A stretch of DNA of 64,000 nucleotides from Owenweeksia sp048267305 (GTDB taxonomy: Bacteria; Bacteroidota; Bacteroidia; Flavobacteriales; Schleiferiaceae). The notes under the pieces were generated by a model. It did not search any database. It saw nothing but the letters and a program-made list of their open reading frames with translations, and was not told the origin of the DNA. The position numbers and the translations under genes are program-made. Location: assembly GCA_048267305.1 (NCBI GenBank), contig JBLWXT010000002.1, positions 124,001-188,000 of the forward strand, read 5' to 3'. Below are positions 8,963 to 17,184 of this stretch, piece after piece. Position 1 is the stretch's first letter. Each line of letters starts with the position of its first letter.

Positions 8963-9603
8963 ACATTTCGGTTGCCAAGCATAGGTACAAATCGAAAATC
9001 GCCATAATCGCTCACCTCTATAGCACCATGTTCATCTTTGGTGAGCAAAAGCATTTTTTGATCTCCCTCCCCAACGGGGATTACCATTCTACCGCCATTT
9101 TTTAATTGCTCAACCAACTTTGGCGGAATATTAGGTGCACCAGCCGTTACTATAATTCTATCAAAAGGAGCAAAAGAAGGCAGTCCGGCAAAGCCATCAC
9201 CATACTTCATAGTAAAGGTATAGCCCAACTTTCGCATGTTCTGGCGAGTAATGTCAAAAAGCTCCTTTTGTCGTTCTATGCTATACACCTTTACCCCTAC
9301 CTCTTCAAGCACACAGGCCTGATAACCGCTACCTGTACCGATTTCCAACACTTTATCACCCGGACTCACCTGCAGCAATTCCGTTTGAAAAGCAACGGTA
9401 TAGGGTTGAGAAATAGTTTGGCCCGCAGCAATCGGGAAAGGCTTATCCTGATAGGCATAAGCCTCAAAAGAAGAATCAATGAACAGATGGCGTGGAATTT
9501 TACCAATGGCCTTAAGCACATCAGCCTTTCGTATTCCCTTTGCAATCAGCTCTCTAACAAGTTTGTTTCGTTGCCCTTTGTGGCGTGGTAAGTCGTTCAG
9601 CAT
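8959..9603 (-). CDS. pcm: protein-L-isoaspartate O-methyltransferase
   Basis: 214 residues, standard length. The class I SAM motif VLEIGTGSGYQA lies at about 85-96. The upstream GQTISQPYTVAF loop (about 61-72) is the family's substrate-binding signature, and the post-motif regions DGFAGLPSFAPFDRIIVTAGAP and GGRMVIPVG are both present. The enzyme methylates isoaspartyl residues in damaged proteins, starting repair to aspartate; it is cytoplasmic. It is monocistronic, convergent with the secreted protein gene and divergent from the Gfo/Idh/MocA operon. Confidence 0.95.
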   Translation of the reverse strand: MLNDLPRHKGQRNKLVRELIAKGIRKADVLKAIGKIPRHLFIDSSFEAYAYQDKPFPIAAGQTISQPYTVAFQTELLQVSPGDKVLEIGTGSGYQACVLEEVGVKVYSIERQKELFDITRQNMRKLGYTFTMKYGDGFAGLPSFAPFDRIIVTAGAPNIPPKLVEQLKNGGRMVIPVGEGDQKMLLLTKDEHGAIEVSDYGDFRFVPMLGNRNV

Positions 9604-9698
9604 AGCAACGGCTAAAATGGATATAATACTCTAGTTAATTTAAACTTTTAGTTACGGGTAATTAACAAGAATCTGTGAATAGCCATCAGCTTCTACCA

Positions 9699-9728
9699 TT
9701 GCCCAGGGTTTCAAATGCCCTACATTTG
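9699..9728 (+). promoter_or_regulatory. promoter of the Gfo/Idh-PGT operon (TTG-N19-TACATTTG)
   Basis: TTG at 9699-9701 and TACATTTG at 9721-9728 are separated by 19 bases, the preferred spacing for the Bacteroidota primary sigma factor. The box ends 15 bases before the ATG at 9744, so the leader would be very short. Because the box lies downstream of the alternative in-frame start at 9675, it also supports 9744 as the real start. Confidence 0.6.
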
Positions 9729-9743
9729 CCCAAAATTTTTTAT

Positions 9744-10730
9744 ATGCTCAAAGTTGGGGTTCTTGGTGCCGGTCACCTGGGTAAAATCCACCTTAAATGT
9801 TTAGCGGGTTTACCTGATGATTACCAATTGGTTGGTTTTTATGATGCTAATGCCGAAACCGTAGATAAGGTTAGTGCCGAACTTGGCGTCAAAGGCTTTG
9901 ATTCTATTGAGGCTCTTATTGAGGCTGTAGATGTGGTGGATATCGTTACTCCTACACTAAATCATTATGAGTGTGCCGTAAAAGCCCTTAAGAGCTGCAA
10001 ACACGTATTTATTGAAAAGCCCATTACCGAAACTCCCGAACAGGCCAAGCAGCTGATAAAGCTTACGGAAGAAGCGGGTGTGATGGCTCAGGTAGGACAT
10101 GTGGAGCGTTTTAACCCTGCATTTTTAGCAGTACGTGATAATATTAAAAACCCCATGTTTATTGAAACTCACCGCCTGGCTGAGTTTAATCCCAGAGGTA
10201 CCGATGTGCCTGTGGTACTCGATCTTATGATCCACGACATAGACATTGTACTTAGCGTGGTAAAATCAAACATCAAAAAAATCAGTGCCAGTGGAGTGGC
10301 TGTGCTTAGTGATACTCCTGACATCGCCAATGCACGTATTGAGTTTGACAACAACTGTGTTGCCAACCTTACAGCCAGTCGAATCTCACTGAAAAACATG
10401 CGCAAAACCCGAATCTTTCAGCGCGATGCCTATGTAACTGTTGATTTTCTGGAGAAAACAAGTGAAGTGATACGAATGCGAGATATTGAAAATGAAGACG
10501 ATCCATTTGCCATGGTTATGGATTTGGGCAATGGCAGGAAAAAACAAATTTATTTTGAACAGCCAGAAGCTTTGAAAACCAACGCTATACAAGAAGAGTT
10601 GAGAAGTTTTGCGATAGCAATCAATAAAAAGGGCAATGTAAGCGTTAGTCTCGAAGACGGATACCGGGCTTTGGATGTAGCGCATCAAATCCTGGAGAAG
10701 ATCAACCTCAATCTTAATGTGATTGCCTGA
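9744..10730 (+). CDS. Gfo/Idh/MocA family oxidoreductase
   Basis: 328 residues from the ATG at 9744. It opens with the Rossmann motif VGVLGAGHLG (residues 3-12) and carries the family's EKP signature (HVFIEKPI, about residue 95), followed by the GHVERFNPA segment and the catalytic-region DLMIHDIDI. It is an NAD(P)-dependent dehydrogenase of sugars or related polyols; the exact substrate is not predictable. It is followed after 3 bases by the lipoprotein gene and then by a polyprenyl glycosylphosphotransferase, which suggests but does not prove a role in making or modifying a surface sugar. A consensus promoter lies immediately upstream. Confidence 0.9.
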   Translation: MLKVGVLGAGHLGKIHLKCLAGLPDDYQLVGFYDANAETVDKVSAELGVKGFDSIEALIEAVDVVDIVTPTLNHYECAVKALKSCKHVFIEKPITETPEQAKQLIKLTEEAGVMAQVGHVERFNPAFLAVRDNIKNPMFIETHRLAEFNPRGTDVPVVLDLMIHDIDIVLSVVKSNIKKISASGVAVLSDTPDIANARIEFDNNCVANLTASRISLKNMRKTRIFQRDAYVTVDFLEKTSEVIRMRDIENEDDPFAMVMDLGNGRKKQIYFEQPEALKTNAIQEELRSFAIAINKKGNVSVSLEDGYRALDVAHQILEKINLNLNVIA

Positions 10731-10733
10731 AAT

Positions 10734-11648
10734 ATGGCCAGAAAATACTCCCTAGCAGCTTTTGCTGCCCTGTTTATTATTTTATTCATTTCCTGTTCTA
10801 AAGACTGGGAGGCACAAAAGCCTGTCTATCTCTCTGTTCCGGAAATCCTGCTTAGTACCGATTATGTAAGTGAGGGTACTTCCAGTAGCAAAATGACTAC
10901 CGTATGGATTTATGCCAATGGCGATGCTGTTGGTGTGTTCGAACTTCCTTGTGTAGTACCTGCCATTTTGAAAGAAGGTGATAATGAAATTACCATGTAT
11001 CCCGGTATAAACCTAAACGGAATTGCAGCATCACGTGCTATATATGAAGGTTTTGAGGGAATGGAGTTTACACTTAACTATTCCCCCTCGGGTAGCGCTG
11101 AAGCCGACACAATTTTAATTGACTCAGCAAATAGAGTTACTACCTATACCGATAGGGTTACCGTAAATCTTTTGGAAGACTTTGATGGCGCGGGTTTAAA
11201 TTTTGAAAAGACCAGCAAGAGTGATACAAACCTGCGGAAAACGGATTTGAACAACGCCAATAATTTCGTAAATCCTCAAAATCCCAGCGAACCCAACGGA
11301 AGAGCCGGAATCTTGTACACTTCAAAATCCAATGATCTTGCAGAAGTGGTTTTGGTGAAATCACTGCAATTGCCCATTGGTGGTGCCAACGTATATCTGG
11401 AAATGAATTACAAGTCCAATGTGCCCTTTATAGTTGGTGTATTTGCAGATGTTTCAGGAACCGCTGTACAACAGCCCACATTATACATAACGCCTAAGGA
11501 TGAATGGAATAAGATTTATGTAAATCTTGTAAGTGAGGTTAGCTCGCAGTCTAGTGCCTCGGGGTATAAAATATATTTCAGAGCTGATCACGATGACAAT
11601 CTTGATACGGGCAAAGTGTTTTTAGACAATCTCAAACTTGTTTATTAA
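10734..11648 (+). CDS. hypothetical lipoprotein
   Basis: 304 residues with a lipoprotein signal: hydrophobic helix then lipobox LFISC (Cys about 22). The mature part is beta-rich. Two regions can be told apart: about 30-130 (PVYLSVPEILLS, FELPCVVPAIL, EITMYPGINLNG) and about 150-304, which looks like a galactose-binding/jelly-roll type fold with YLEMNYKSNVPFIVGVF and a final DTGKVFLDNLKLVY. No family is assigned. The ATG follows the dehydrogenase stop by 3 bases and its own stop is 5 bases before the glycosylphosphotransferase start, so it is in the same operon. It is predicted to sit on the periplasmic or outer surface. Confidence 0.75.
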   Translation: MARKYSLAAFAALFIILFISCSKDWEAQKPVYLSVPEILLSTDYVSEGTSSSKMTTVWIYANGDAVGVFELPCVVPAILKEGDNEITMYPGINLNGIAASRAIYEGFEGMEFTLNYSPSGSAEADTILIDSANRVTTYTDRVTVNLLEDFDGAGLNFEKTSKSDTNLRKTDLNNANNFVNPQNPSEPNGRAGILYTSKSNDLAEVVLVKSLQLPIGGANVYLEMNYKSNVPFIVGVFADVSGTAVQQPTLYITPKDEWNKIYVNLVSEVSSQSSASGYKIYFRADHDDNLDTGKVFLDNLKLVY

Positions 11649-11653
11649 CGCCT

Positions 11654-13072
11654 ATGAAAAACTATACCCTCCAACGCTTTAAGTATATGTTTTGGGATGT
11701 AATAGCTGCTGGAATGAGCTATAGCATCCTTTATATATTACGGAGGGTAGTGCTCGATATGGAAAGCATACCATTTGAGATTAGTACAAGTTTTTTTACG
11801 GGCACCTATTTTCTGGGGCTCTTTTTCGTTGCCACTTTTTGGCTTACCATGTACATTATTACCGGTTTTTACCGGGATATCTATAGGCGATCAAGGTTAA
11901 AAGAGTTTATCTATACGTTCAACGCCTCCCTTTTGGGCAGCATTTTTATTTTCTTTGCCCTGATACTTGACGACTGGGTTTCGAATTACACAGATTATTA
12001 CCGGGGCTTTCTGATTTATTTCGGTAGCCATTTTCTAATTACCAGTTTCTTTCGTTTTCTTCTAAGCACGGCAACCAGCTCTCGTATCCGTAAAGGAAAA
12101 ATCACCTTTAATTCGGTTTTAATAGGCAGTAATGATAAAGCAGTGGAGCTTTACAACGAGATTGGCAATAAAACAAGTACCGGAAATCGGTTTGTGGGTT
12201 TTGTGAGCGTTCACAACAATATTCGCTTCTTAGTAGAAAAAAACCTGGAACATTTAGGAACCCACACCCAACTTCCTGAGATAATAGAGCGTCATGATAT
12301 TGACGAGGTGATTATAGCAATAGAATCCTCGGAGCACGAAAAACTTGAAAACATCATCAATATTTTGCAGGATACCAACGTTAAGGTAAAAATGATACCA
12401 GACACCTACGACATTATTTCGGGGAAAGTAAAGCTTGAATCAATAAGCTCTGCACCCCTTATTGAGATCAACCATGAGTTGATGCCCATGTGGCAAAAGG
12501 TTATAAAGCGTGTGTTTGACGTGTTGGTATCTGTTCTTCTACTGATCCTGCTCTCCCCTTTGTTTATTTTTAGTGCCATAATGGTGAGATTGTCCAGCAA
12601 GGGCTCCATCTTCTTTACCCAAACCCGTTTGGGGCAGTATGGTCGTGAGTTTAAAATGATCAAGTTTAGAAGTATGTATGAGGATGCTGAGAAAGACGGC
12701 CCCCAGCTGAGCAGTGAGGAAGATGAGCGTATAACACCCTGGGGCCGCATTATGCGTAAGTATCGATTAGACGAACTACCTCAGTTTATAAATGTGGTTT
12801 TAGGAGAGATGTCTATAGTAGGCCCTCGCCCTGAAAGGGCATATTATATAGATAAGATAAAATTAAAGGCCCCCCATTACAAGCATATCCAAAAGGTAAA
12901 ACCAGGTATTACCTCATGGGGGATGGTAAAATATGGTTATGCAGAAAATGTGGATGAAATGGTTCAGCGTCTTAAGTATGACATCATTTACATCGAAAAC
13001 ATGAATCTGTTTAACGATCTTAAGATACTCATCTACACCGTGCTTATTGTTCTTCAAGGTCGTGGAAAGTGA
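11654..13072 (+). CDS. exopolysaccharide polyprenyl glycosylphosphotransferase
   Basis: 472 residues. The N-terminal half has four to five membrane helices (about 8-140), then a CoA-binding-like domain (about 150-270). The C-terminal half is the bacterial sugar transferase domain: a reentrant helix after KRVFDVLVSVLLLILLSPLF, then FTQTRLGQYGREFKMIKFRS, the MRKYRLDELPQFINVV motif, the IVGPRPER motif and KPGITSWG. This is the full WbaP/WcaJ-type architecture, which transfers a sugar-1-phosphate from a nucleotide sugar onto undecaprenyl phosphate at the inner membrane, the first step of surface glycan synthesis. No other glycan assembly genes are in the window. Its stop overlaps the next start (GTGA). 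Confidence 0.93.
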   Translation: MKNYTLQRFKYMFWDVIAAGMSYSILYILRRVVLDMESIPFEISTSFFTGTYFLGLFFVATFWLTMYIITGFYRDIYRRSRLKEFIYTFNASLLGSIFIFFALILDDWVSNYTDYYRGFLIYFGSHFLITSFFRFLLSTATSSRIRKGKITFNSVLIGSNDKAVELYNEIGNKTSTGNRFVGFVSVHNNIRFLVEKNLEHLGTHTQLPEIIERHDIDEVIIAIESSEHEKLENIINILQDTNVKVKMIPDTYDIISGKVKLESISSAPLIEINHELMPMWQKVIKRVFDVLVSVLLLILLSPLFIFSAIMVRLSSKGSIFFTQTRLGQYGREFKMIKFRSMYEDAEKDGPQLSSEEDERITPWGRIMRKYRLDELPQFINVVLGEMSIVGPRPERAYYIDKIKLKAPHYKHIQKVKPGITSWGMVKYGYAENVDEMVQRLKYDIIYIENMNLFNDLKILIYTVLIVLQGRGK

Positions 13073-13557
13073 TAAACTTAGAAGAGTTTAATCAACAGGC
13101 CAAAGAGAATAAGGCCGAAAACAAAAAGTTTTACCGCAAGCTTAAATCCATCAATCCCAAAAAGCTTGATCAGGCTTTTCACAAGGCTCATGACGATGCC
13201 TTTGAGTGTATCGATTGTCTTCAATGCGCTAACTGCTGTAAAACCACTGGTCCGCTTTTCACTACTACCGACATAGACAGACTGGCGAAGCACTTTCGCA
13301 TGAAAGCCGGTGATTTTATGGATAGGTATCTCCGCAAGGATGAAGACGGTGACTTTGTACTTCAAACTACCCCCTGCCCTTTTCTGGGTGCTGATAATTA
13401 TTGCAGTGTTTATGAAAATCGTCCCAAGGCCTGCAGGGAGTATCCTCATACAGATCGAAACAAAATGCATCAGATTTTAGAGCTCACACGTAAAAATGCT
13501 GAAATGTGCCCGGCCGTTCACCATGTTACAGAAGCACTAAAAAAGCAGTTTAGGTAA
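13069..13557 (+). CDS. YkgJ family cysteine cluster protein
   Basis: 162 residues, starting at a GTG that overlaps the previous stop (GTGA at 13069-13072), which implies translational coupling. The family signature is complete: a first cluster CIDCLQCANCC (about residues 47-57) and a second CPFL...YCSVYENRPKACREYP (about 102-126), eight or more cysteines likely to bind zinc or an iron-sulfur centre. The N-terminal 40 residues are lysine/asparagine rich and probably helical. The biochemical role of the family is unknown. It is often found as the last gene of unrelated operons, as here. Confidence 0.9.
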   Translation: MINLEEFNQQAKENKAENKKFYRKLKSINPKKLDQAFHKAHDDAFECIDCLQCANCCKTTGPLFTTTDIDRLAKHFRMKAGDFMDRYLRKDEDGDFVLQTTPCPFLGADNYCSVYENRPKACREYPHTDRNKMHQILELTRKNAEMCPAVHHVTEALKKQFR

Positions 13558-13581
13558 GTCCCCTATCCATGGTTTACAAAT

Positions 13582-13612
13582 AAAAAAGCCGATATCCTTT
13601 ACGGATACCGGC
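13582..13612 (-). terminator. rho-independent terminator of mscL
   Basis: A 10-bp stem (13588-13597 with 13603-13612, loop of 5) is followed on the minus strand by six T. One stem position is a G-U pair only when read on the minus strand and an A-C mismatch on the plus strand, so the element is oriented to mscL, which ends at 13639. Confidence 0.85.
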
Positions 13613-13638
13613 CTTGAAGTATGTTAAATGTATGGATA

Positions 13639-14070
13639 CTATTTCTTTAGAGCATCGCGAATTTCCTTCAATAACTGCACTTCCTCGCTTGGTGGTGCCG
13701 GAGCTGCCGGAGCTGGTGCTGCTTCTTTCTTTTTAAGATTACTGTTATACGCTTTTACAATCATAAATACAGCAAATGCTACTATTATAAAGGTAAGAAT
13801 GATGTTAATGAAGTTACCGTAATTAATGGCCACCTGTGCCACCTCTGCGGATATTACATCTTCACCAGACATTACTGCAGGAGCCCCTTCCTTTAGGATT
13901 AATTTCATTTCCGAAAAATCAACTCCTCCCAATGCCAAACCAATTGGAGGCATTATGATATCATCTACCAATGACTTTACTATAGCTCCAAAATAAGTGG
14001 CCATAATAAAACCCACTGCAAGTTGGAGTACATTTCCTTTTTGAATAAATTCCTTAAATTCTTTTAGCAT
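13639..14070 (-). CDS. mscL: large-conductance mechanosensitive channel MscL
   Basis: 143 residues, normal size. The N-terminal amphipathic helix MLKEFKEFIQKGNVLQLAVG leads into the first membrane helix with FIMATYFGAIVKSLVDDIIMPPIG, the pore-lining region conserved in MscL. A periplasmic loop of about 40 residues follows, then the second helix NIILTFIIVAFAVFMIVK and a C-terminal helical bundle LLKEIRDAL. The linker before the bundle is an Ala/Pro-rich stretch (AAPAPAAPAPP). The channel opens on membrane stretch to release solutes during hypo-osmotic shock. It is a single gene with its own terminator. Confidence 0.97.
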   Translation of the reverse strand: MLKEFKEFIQKGNVLQLAVGFIMATYFGAIVKSLVDDIIMPPIGLALGGVDFSEMKLILKEGAPAVMSGEDVISAEVAQVAINYGNFINIILTFIIVAFAVFMIVKAYNSNLKKKEAAPAPAAPAPPSEEVQLLKEIRDALKK

Positions 14071-14199
14071 AATTGTTTAGTTTTAGGATTACTTTGAGCT
14101 AAAAGTATATTATTTATTTAGATGAAGCGAGTGGCCGTTAACAATTTGTTATAAACTTTGCCATTTAATCAAATTGTAATAATCCTTTACTTACAAAAC

Positions 14200-14904
14200 A
14201 TGGAATTAACACATATTGAAGACAGTTTTATTGACATTGGAGGACAATTTTTCACAAGTGGATTTGATCTTCGCGAACGGCTTTCCAACATCAAAGCCAT
14301 CGTTTTTGATTGGGATGGTTTGTTTAATGATGGAGTAAAACAATCAGAAAACGGAGGTGGATTTAGTGAAATTGACGCTACGGGTATTGACCTTTTACGG
14401 CTGGGGTTTTACATGTCTTTTGGAAAAATGCTAAAAACCGTAATCATCACTGGATCTAAAAATCTGGCGGCCCATGAATTTGGTAAAAGAGAGCATTTTG
14501 ATAATGTTTACTGCGAATCCCGTGACAAGATTATCGCCTTTCAGCATTTTAGCGATACACATAATATTTTACCATCGGAAGTTATTTGCCTTTTTAGTGA
14601 TATTACCGATGTAGCCATTGCGCGTAAAGCGGGAATTAGCCTGGCGGTGGGCAGAGCCTGCAACCCCATTTTTATGGAGTATTTAATAAAGGACAAGGTG
14701 GCTGATTATATTTCGAGCTGCCATGGCAATGAAAATGCAGTGCGCGAATTCAGTGAGCTGCTTTTAGGTCTTTTAAACAAGCATTATGAGGCCATGGATG
14801 AAAGGGCGGGCTACGGAGAAAAGTATATTACCTATCGCCAAGCCAAGGCAGCTATAAATACAGCCATACACAAGTGTGATTCGGGTAATATTCTTACCCC
14901 ATAG
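14200..14904 (+). CDS. KdsC-like HAD phosphatase
   Basis: 234 residues from the ATG at 14200; the frame is open 42 bases upstream but those codons are AT-rich and start at TTG. HAD motif I is DWDGLFNDG (about residues 36-44), close to the DVDGVLTDG of KdsC. Motif II lies in VIITGSKN, and motif III/IV in FSDITDVAIARKAGISLAVG with the aspartate of the SDITD loop. KdsC removes phosphate from KDO-8-phosphate; related enzymes act on acylneuraminate phosphates. The N-terminal 30 residues and a C-terminal segment of about 40 residues are extra relative to KdsC (about 170), so the substrate may differ. It is monocistronic. Confidence 0.75.
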   Translation: MELTHIEDSFIDIGGQFFTSGFDLRERLSNIKAIVFDWDGLFNDGVKQSENGGGFSEIDATGIDLLRLGFYMSFGKMLKTVIITGSKNLAAHEFGKREHFDNVYCESRDKIIAFQHFSDTHNILPSEVICLFSDITDVAIARKAGISLAVGRACNPIFMEYLIKDKVADYISSCHGNENAVREFSELLLGLLNKHYEAMDERAGYGEKYITYRQAKAAINTAIHKCDSGNILTP

Positions 14905-14965
14905 AGTTTCTTGATTTTATCGGGAGCTTGTAAATTGTATTATTGCACCAAACAAAAATTTTAAC

Positions 14966-15832
14966 ATGAAAAGAATAATCTTAGCAACCTTATTAATGGC
15001 TGGTATTTTGCCTGCCACAGCTCAGGAGCTACCTGCTCCAAGCCCTAAAGCGACTTTGTCTCAAAGAGTTGGACTTACTGATGTAACAGTAGTATATAGT
15101 AGACCAAGCGTTAAGGGCCGTGAAATTTTTGGAGAACTAGTGCCTTTTGGTAAACTGTGGAGAACAGGCGCCAATATGAATACTACTGTAGAGTTTTCTT
15201 CAGAGGTAACAATTGCCGGTAAAAAGCTAGCTGCAGGAAAGTATTCTTTATTCACTATTCCTTCATCTGATAGCTGGGAGATTATTTTTAACTCCAAAAA
15301 TGATCATAGCGGCACAAATGGCTACAGCGAAAAAAATGACGTACTCAGAACTACTGTAAAAGTGCAGGATGCTGATATGACCGAGTCATTTACCATTGAT
15401 ATTAATAACATAGCCCCAGAAAGTGCAGCTATTGTTTTGATGTGGAATAAAACCAAAGTGGTAATCCCATTTACCTTTAATGTAAATGATATAGCCATGA
15501 AAAACATTGATCAGGCCCTGGCTGATGGTGATGAAGATGGAAAATGGAAGGTATACCGCAATGCTGCAAATTATTTCCTTAATAATAAAATAGAAATTGA
15601 TCGTGCATTGGAATACATGAATATGTCTATCGCTGCAAATCAATCATCCTGGTATAGCTACTGGTTAAAGGCAGAAATTCTTGCAGAGAAGAAAATGTAC
15701 AAGGAAGCTGTAAAAAGTGCTGAAATGTCTAAAAAAGTAGGCGCTGAAGAAGCAAAAAGTAATGGTTCTGAATTTGGTTATGCCGAAATGATTGACAAAG
15801 GCATTATGGAATGGAAAGCCAAGAAAAAATAA
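14966..15832 (+). CDS. DUF2911 domain-containing exported protein
   Basis: 288 residues: signal peptide (1-19, ending ATAQ), DUF2911 domain (about 25-170) and a helical C-terminal part (about 175-288) resembling TPR repeats (ALEYMNMSIAANQSSWYSYWLKAEIL, KEAVKSAEMSKKVGA). The domain signature is intact: SQRVGLTDVTVVYSRPSVKGR, FGELVPFGKLWRTGAN and AGKYSLFTIP. DUF2911 is frequent in Bacteroidota, is periplasmic, and has no known biochemical role. It is monocistronic and is followed by a strong bidirectional terminator shared with pdxH. Confidence 0.92.
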   Translation: MKRIILATLLMAGILPATAQELPAPSPKATLSQRVGLTDVTVVYSRPSVKGREIFGELVPFGKLWRTGANMNTTVEFSSEVTIAGKKLAAGKYSLFTIPSSDSWEIIFNSKNDHSGTNGYSEKNDVLRTTVKVQDADMTESFTIDINNIAPESAAIVLMWNKTKVVIPFTFNVNDIAMKNIDQALADGDEDGKWKVYRNAANYFLNNKIEIDRALEYMNMSIAANQSSWYSYWLKAEILAEKKMYKEAVKSAEMSKKVGAEEAKSNGSEFGYAEMIDKGIMEWKAKKK

Positions 15833-15872
15833 TTTAAGAAAAGGCTCACCGCTTGCAAACGTTGAGTAAAAG

Positions 15873-15905
15873 AAAACCCGTCCCGGATAGTCCGGGACGG
15901 GTTTT
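15873..15905. terminator. bidirectional terminator between DUF2911 gene and pdxH
   Basis: A perfect 15-base-arm hairpin (15873-15887 and 15891-15905, loop TAG) with A4 on the left and T5 on the right, giving a U-tract in either direction. It lies 40 bases after the DUF2911 stop and 4 bases past the pdxH stop, so it should end transcription of both convergent genes. Confidence 0.95.
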
Positions 15906-15909
15906 TGTA

Positions 15910-16551
15910 TTAAGGAGCCAGACGTTCTAAATTCCAGCTGCCATTTTCATCTTTAATATATATGATCCGATCATGTAGGCGGTTAGAGCGTCCCTGCCAA
16001 AATTCCACACTATCAGGCACTACCCTGTATCCACCCCAATTATCCGGTCTTTCTATTTCACCCTCAAATTTCTTCTCTATTTCTACCATTCTATCTTCCA
16101 ACAACTGACGATTAAGAACCACCTGACTTTGGGGAGATGTCCATGCGCCAATTTGACTGCCTCTCGGCCTTTGCTTAAAGTATTCATCCGATTCAGCGGA
16201 AGTAAGCATTTCTGCCTTTCCCTCTACCCGTACTTGTCTTTCCAGCTCAGGCCAGAAGAATACCAATGACACCGAGTTATTAACACTAATATCGTGACCC
16301 TTATGGCTTTGATAGTTGGTGTAAAATTCAAAACCACCTTTTGAAATACCTTTTAAAAGAACCACTCTGGAAGAGGGGCGGTTATTTAAACCAACCGTAC
16401 TTAGCACCATGGCATTAGAGTCATGTTTGGCTCTTTTTTTGTAACCTTCAAACCAGTTGGCAAACTGATCAATCGGATCCGGCAACACATCTGCTTTTCT
16501 TAAGCTACCGGATGAGTAGTCCTGACGTATGTTCTGCAATTCGTTGTTCAT
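15910..16551 (-). CDS. pdxH: pyridoxamine 5'-phosphate oxidase
   Basis: 213 residues, standard length. Family markers: the NELQNIRQDY start, DPIDQFANWF, the FMN-binding stretch PSSRVVLLKGISKGGFEFYTN, the SHKGHDI/VSLVFFWPELERQVRVEG block and a C-terminal signature GRSNRLHDRI...W...RLAP. The enzyme oxidises pyridoxine or pyridoxamine phosphate to pyridoxal 5'-phosphate using FMN and oxygen. It is divergent from yqgE (65-base gap). A PLP-dependent aminotransferase lies one gene away, an arrangement frequent in Flavobacteriia. Confidence 0.96.
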   Translation of the reverse strand: MNNELQNIRQDYSSGSLRKADVLPDPIDQFANWFEGYKKRAKHDSNAMVLSTVGLNNRPSSRVVLLKGISKGGFEFYTNYQSHKGHDISVNNSVSLVFFWPELERQVRVEGKAEMLTSAESDEYFKQRPRGSQIGAWTSPQSQVVLNRQLLEDRMVEIEKKFEGEIERPDNWGGYRVVPDSVEFWQGRSNRLHDRIIYIKDENGSWNLERLAP

Positions 16552-16616
16552 ATTATCGTTTGAATTTGATTGCTAATTTACTCACAACCTCATATATTAG
16601 TTATAAATAAGAAAAT

Positions 16617-17180
16617 ATGTCATTATTAATTGACAATCCAAATAAAGGAAGTTTATTAGTTGCCGAGCCGTTTCTTGGTGACTCCAATTTTGATAGAACT
16701 GTAGTGCTTCTATCGGAGCATAACGATCAGGGTTCCATTGGTTTTGTAATAAACAGACCCCTTGAAATAAAGCTAAATGATATTGCCATTGGCTTTCCGG
16801 AGCTTGATACCGTAATTCATCATGGCGGGCCCGTACAGGAAGACAGTTTGTTCTTTATACACAACAAGGGTGATTTAATTCCCGGTAGCGACCATATTCT
16901 GGGAGATCTGTATTGGGGAGGTGAACTTGAACCTCTAAAGGAATTGATAAAATGTGGCTTGATTACCACTGATAATATCCGCTTTTACTTAGGTTATAGT
17001 GGCTGGGGAATGGGGCAATTATCTCTTGAAATAGAAGAAAAATCCTGGTTAACATTAGAAAATAGTGCTATCAATCTCTTCACTGACAATCCAGCAGATA
17101 TGTGGGGTAAAATATTAATGGAAGTGGGCGGAAATTATCCCTTGTGGGCAAATAGCCCCGCAGATCCCAATCTAAATTAA
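16617..17180 (+). CDS. YqgE/AlgH family protein
   Basis: 187 residues, normal for the family. The conserved blocks are present: G(S/K)LLVAEPFLGDSNFDRTVVLL near the start, GSIGFVINRPLE, a HHGGPVQ box (about residues 75-81) and the GYSGWGMGQLSLEI stretch near residue 125, ending in W...L...GG.YP. The family is cytoplasmic and of unknown function (AlgH was once proposed as an alginate regulator). It lies between pdxH (divergent) and the aminotransferase (convergent, 4-base gap). Confidence 0.95.
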   Translation: MSLLIDNPNKGSLLVAEPFLGDSNFDRTVVLLSEHNDQGSIGFVINRPLEIKLNDIAIGFPELDTVIHHGGPVQEDSLFFIHNKGDLIPGSDHILGDLYWGGELEPLKELIKCGLITTDNIRFYLGYSGWGMGQLSLEIEEKSWLTLENSAINLFTDNPADMWGKILMEVGGNYPLWANSPADPNLN

Positions 17181-17184
17181 TTAT

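Noticed and set aside
9106..9591. 161-codon frame opposite pcm
   Set aside because: Antisense to a complete isoaspartyl methyltransferase; residues are not family-like.
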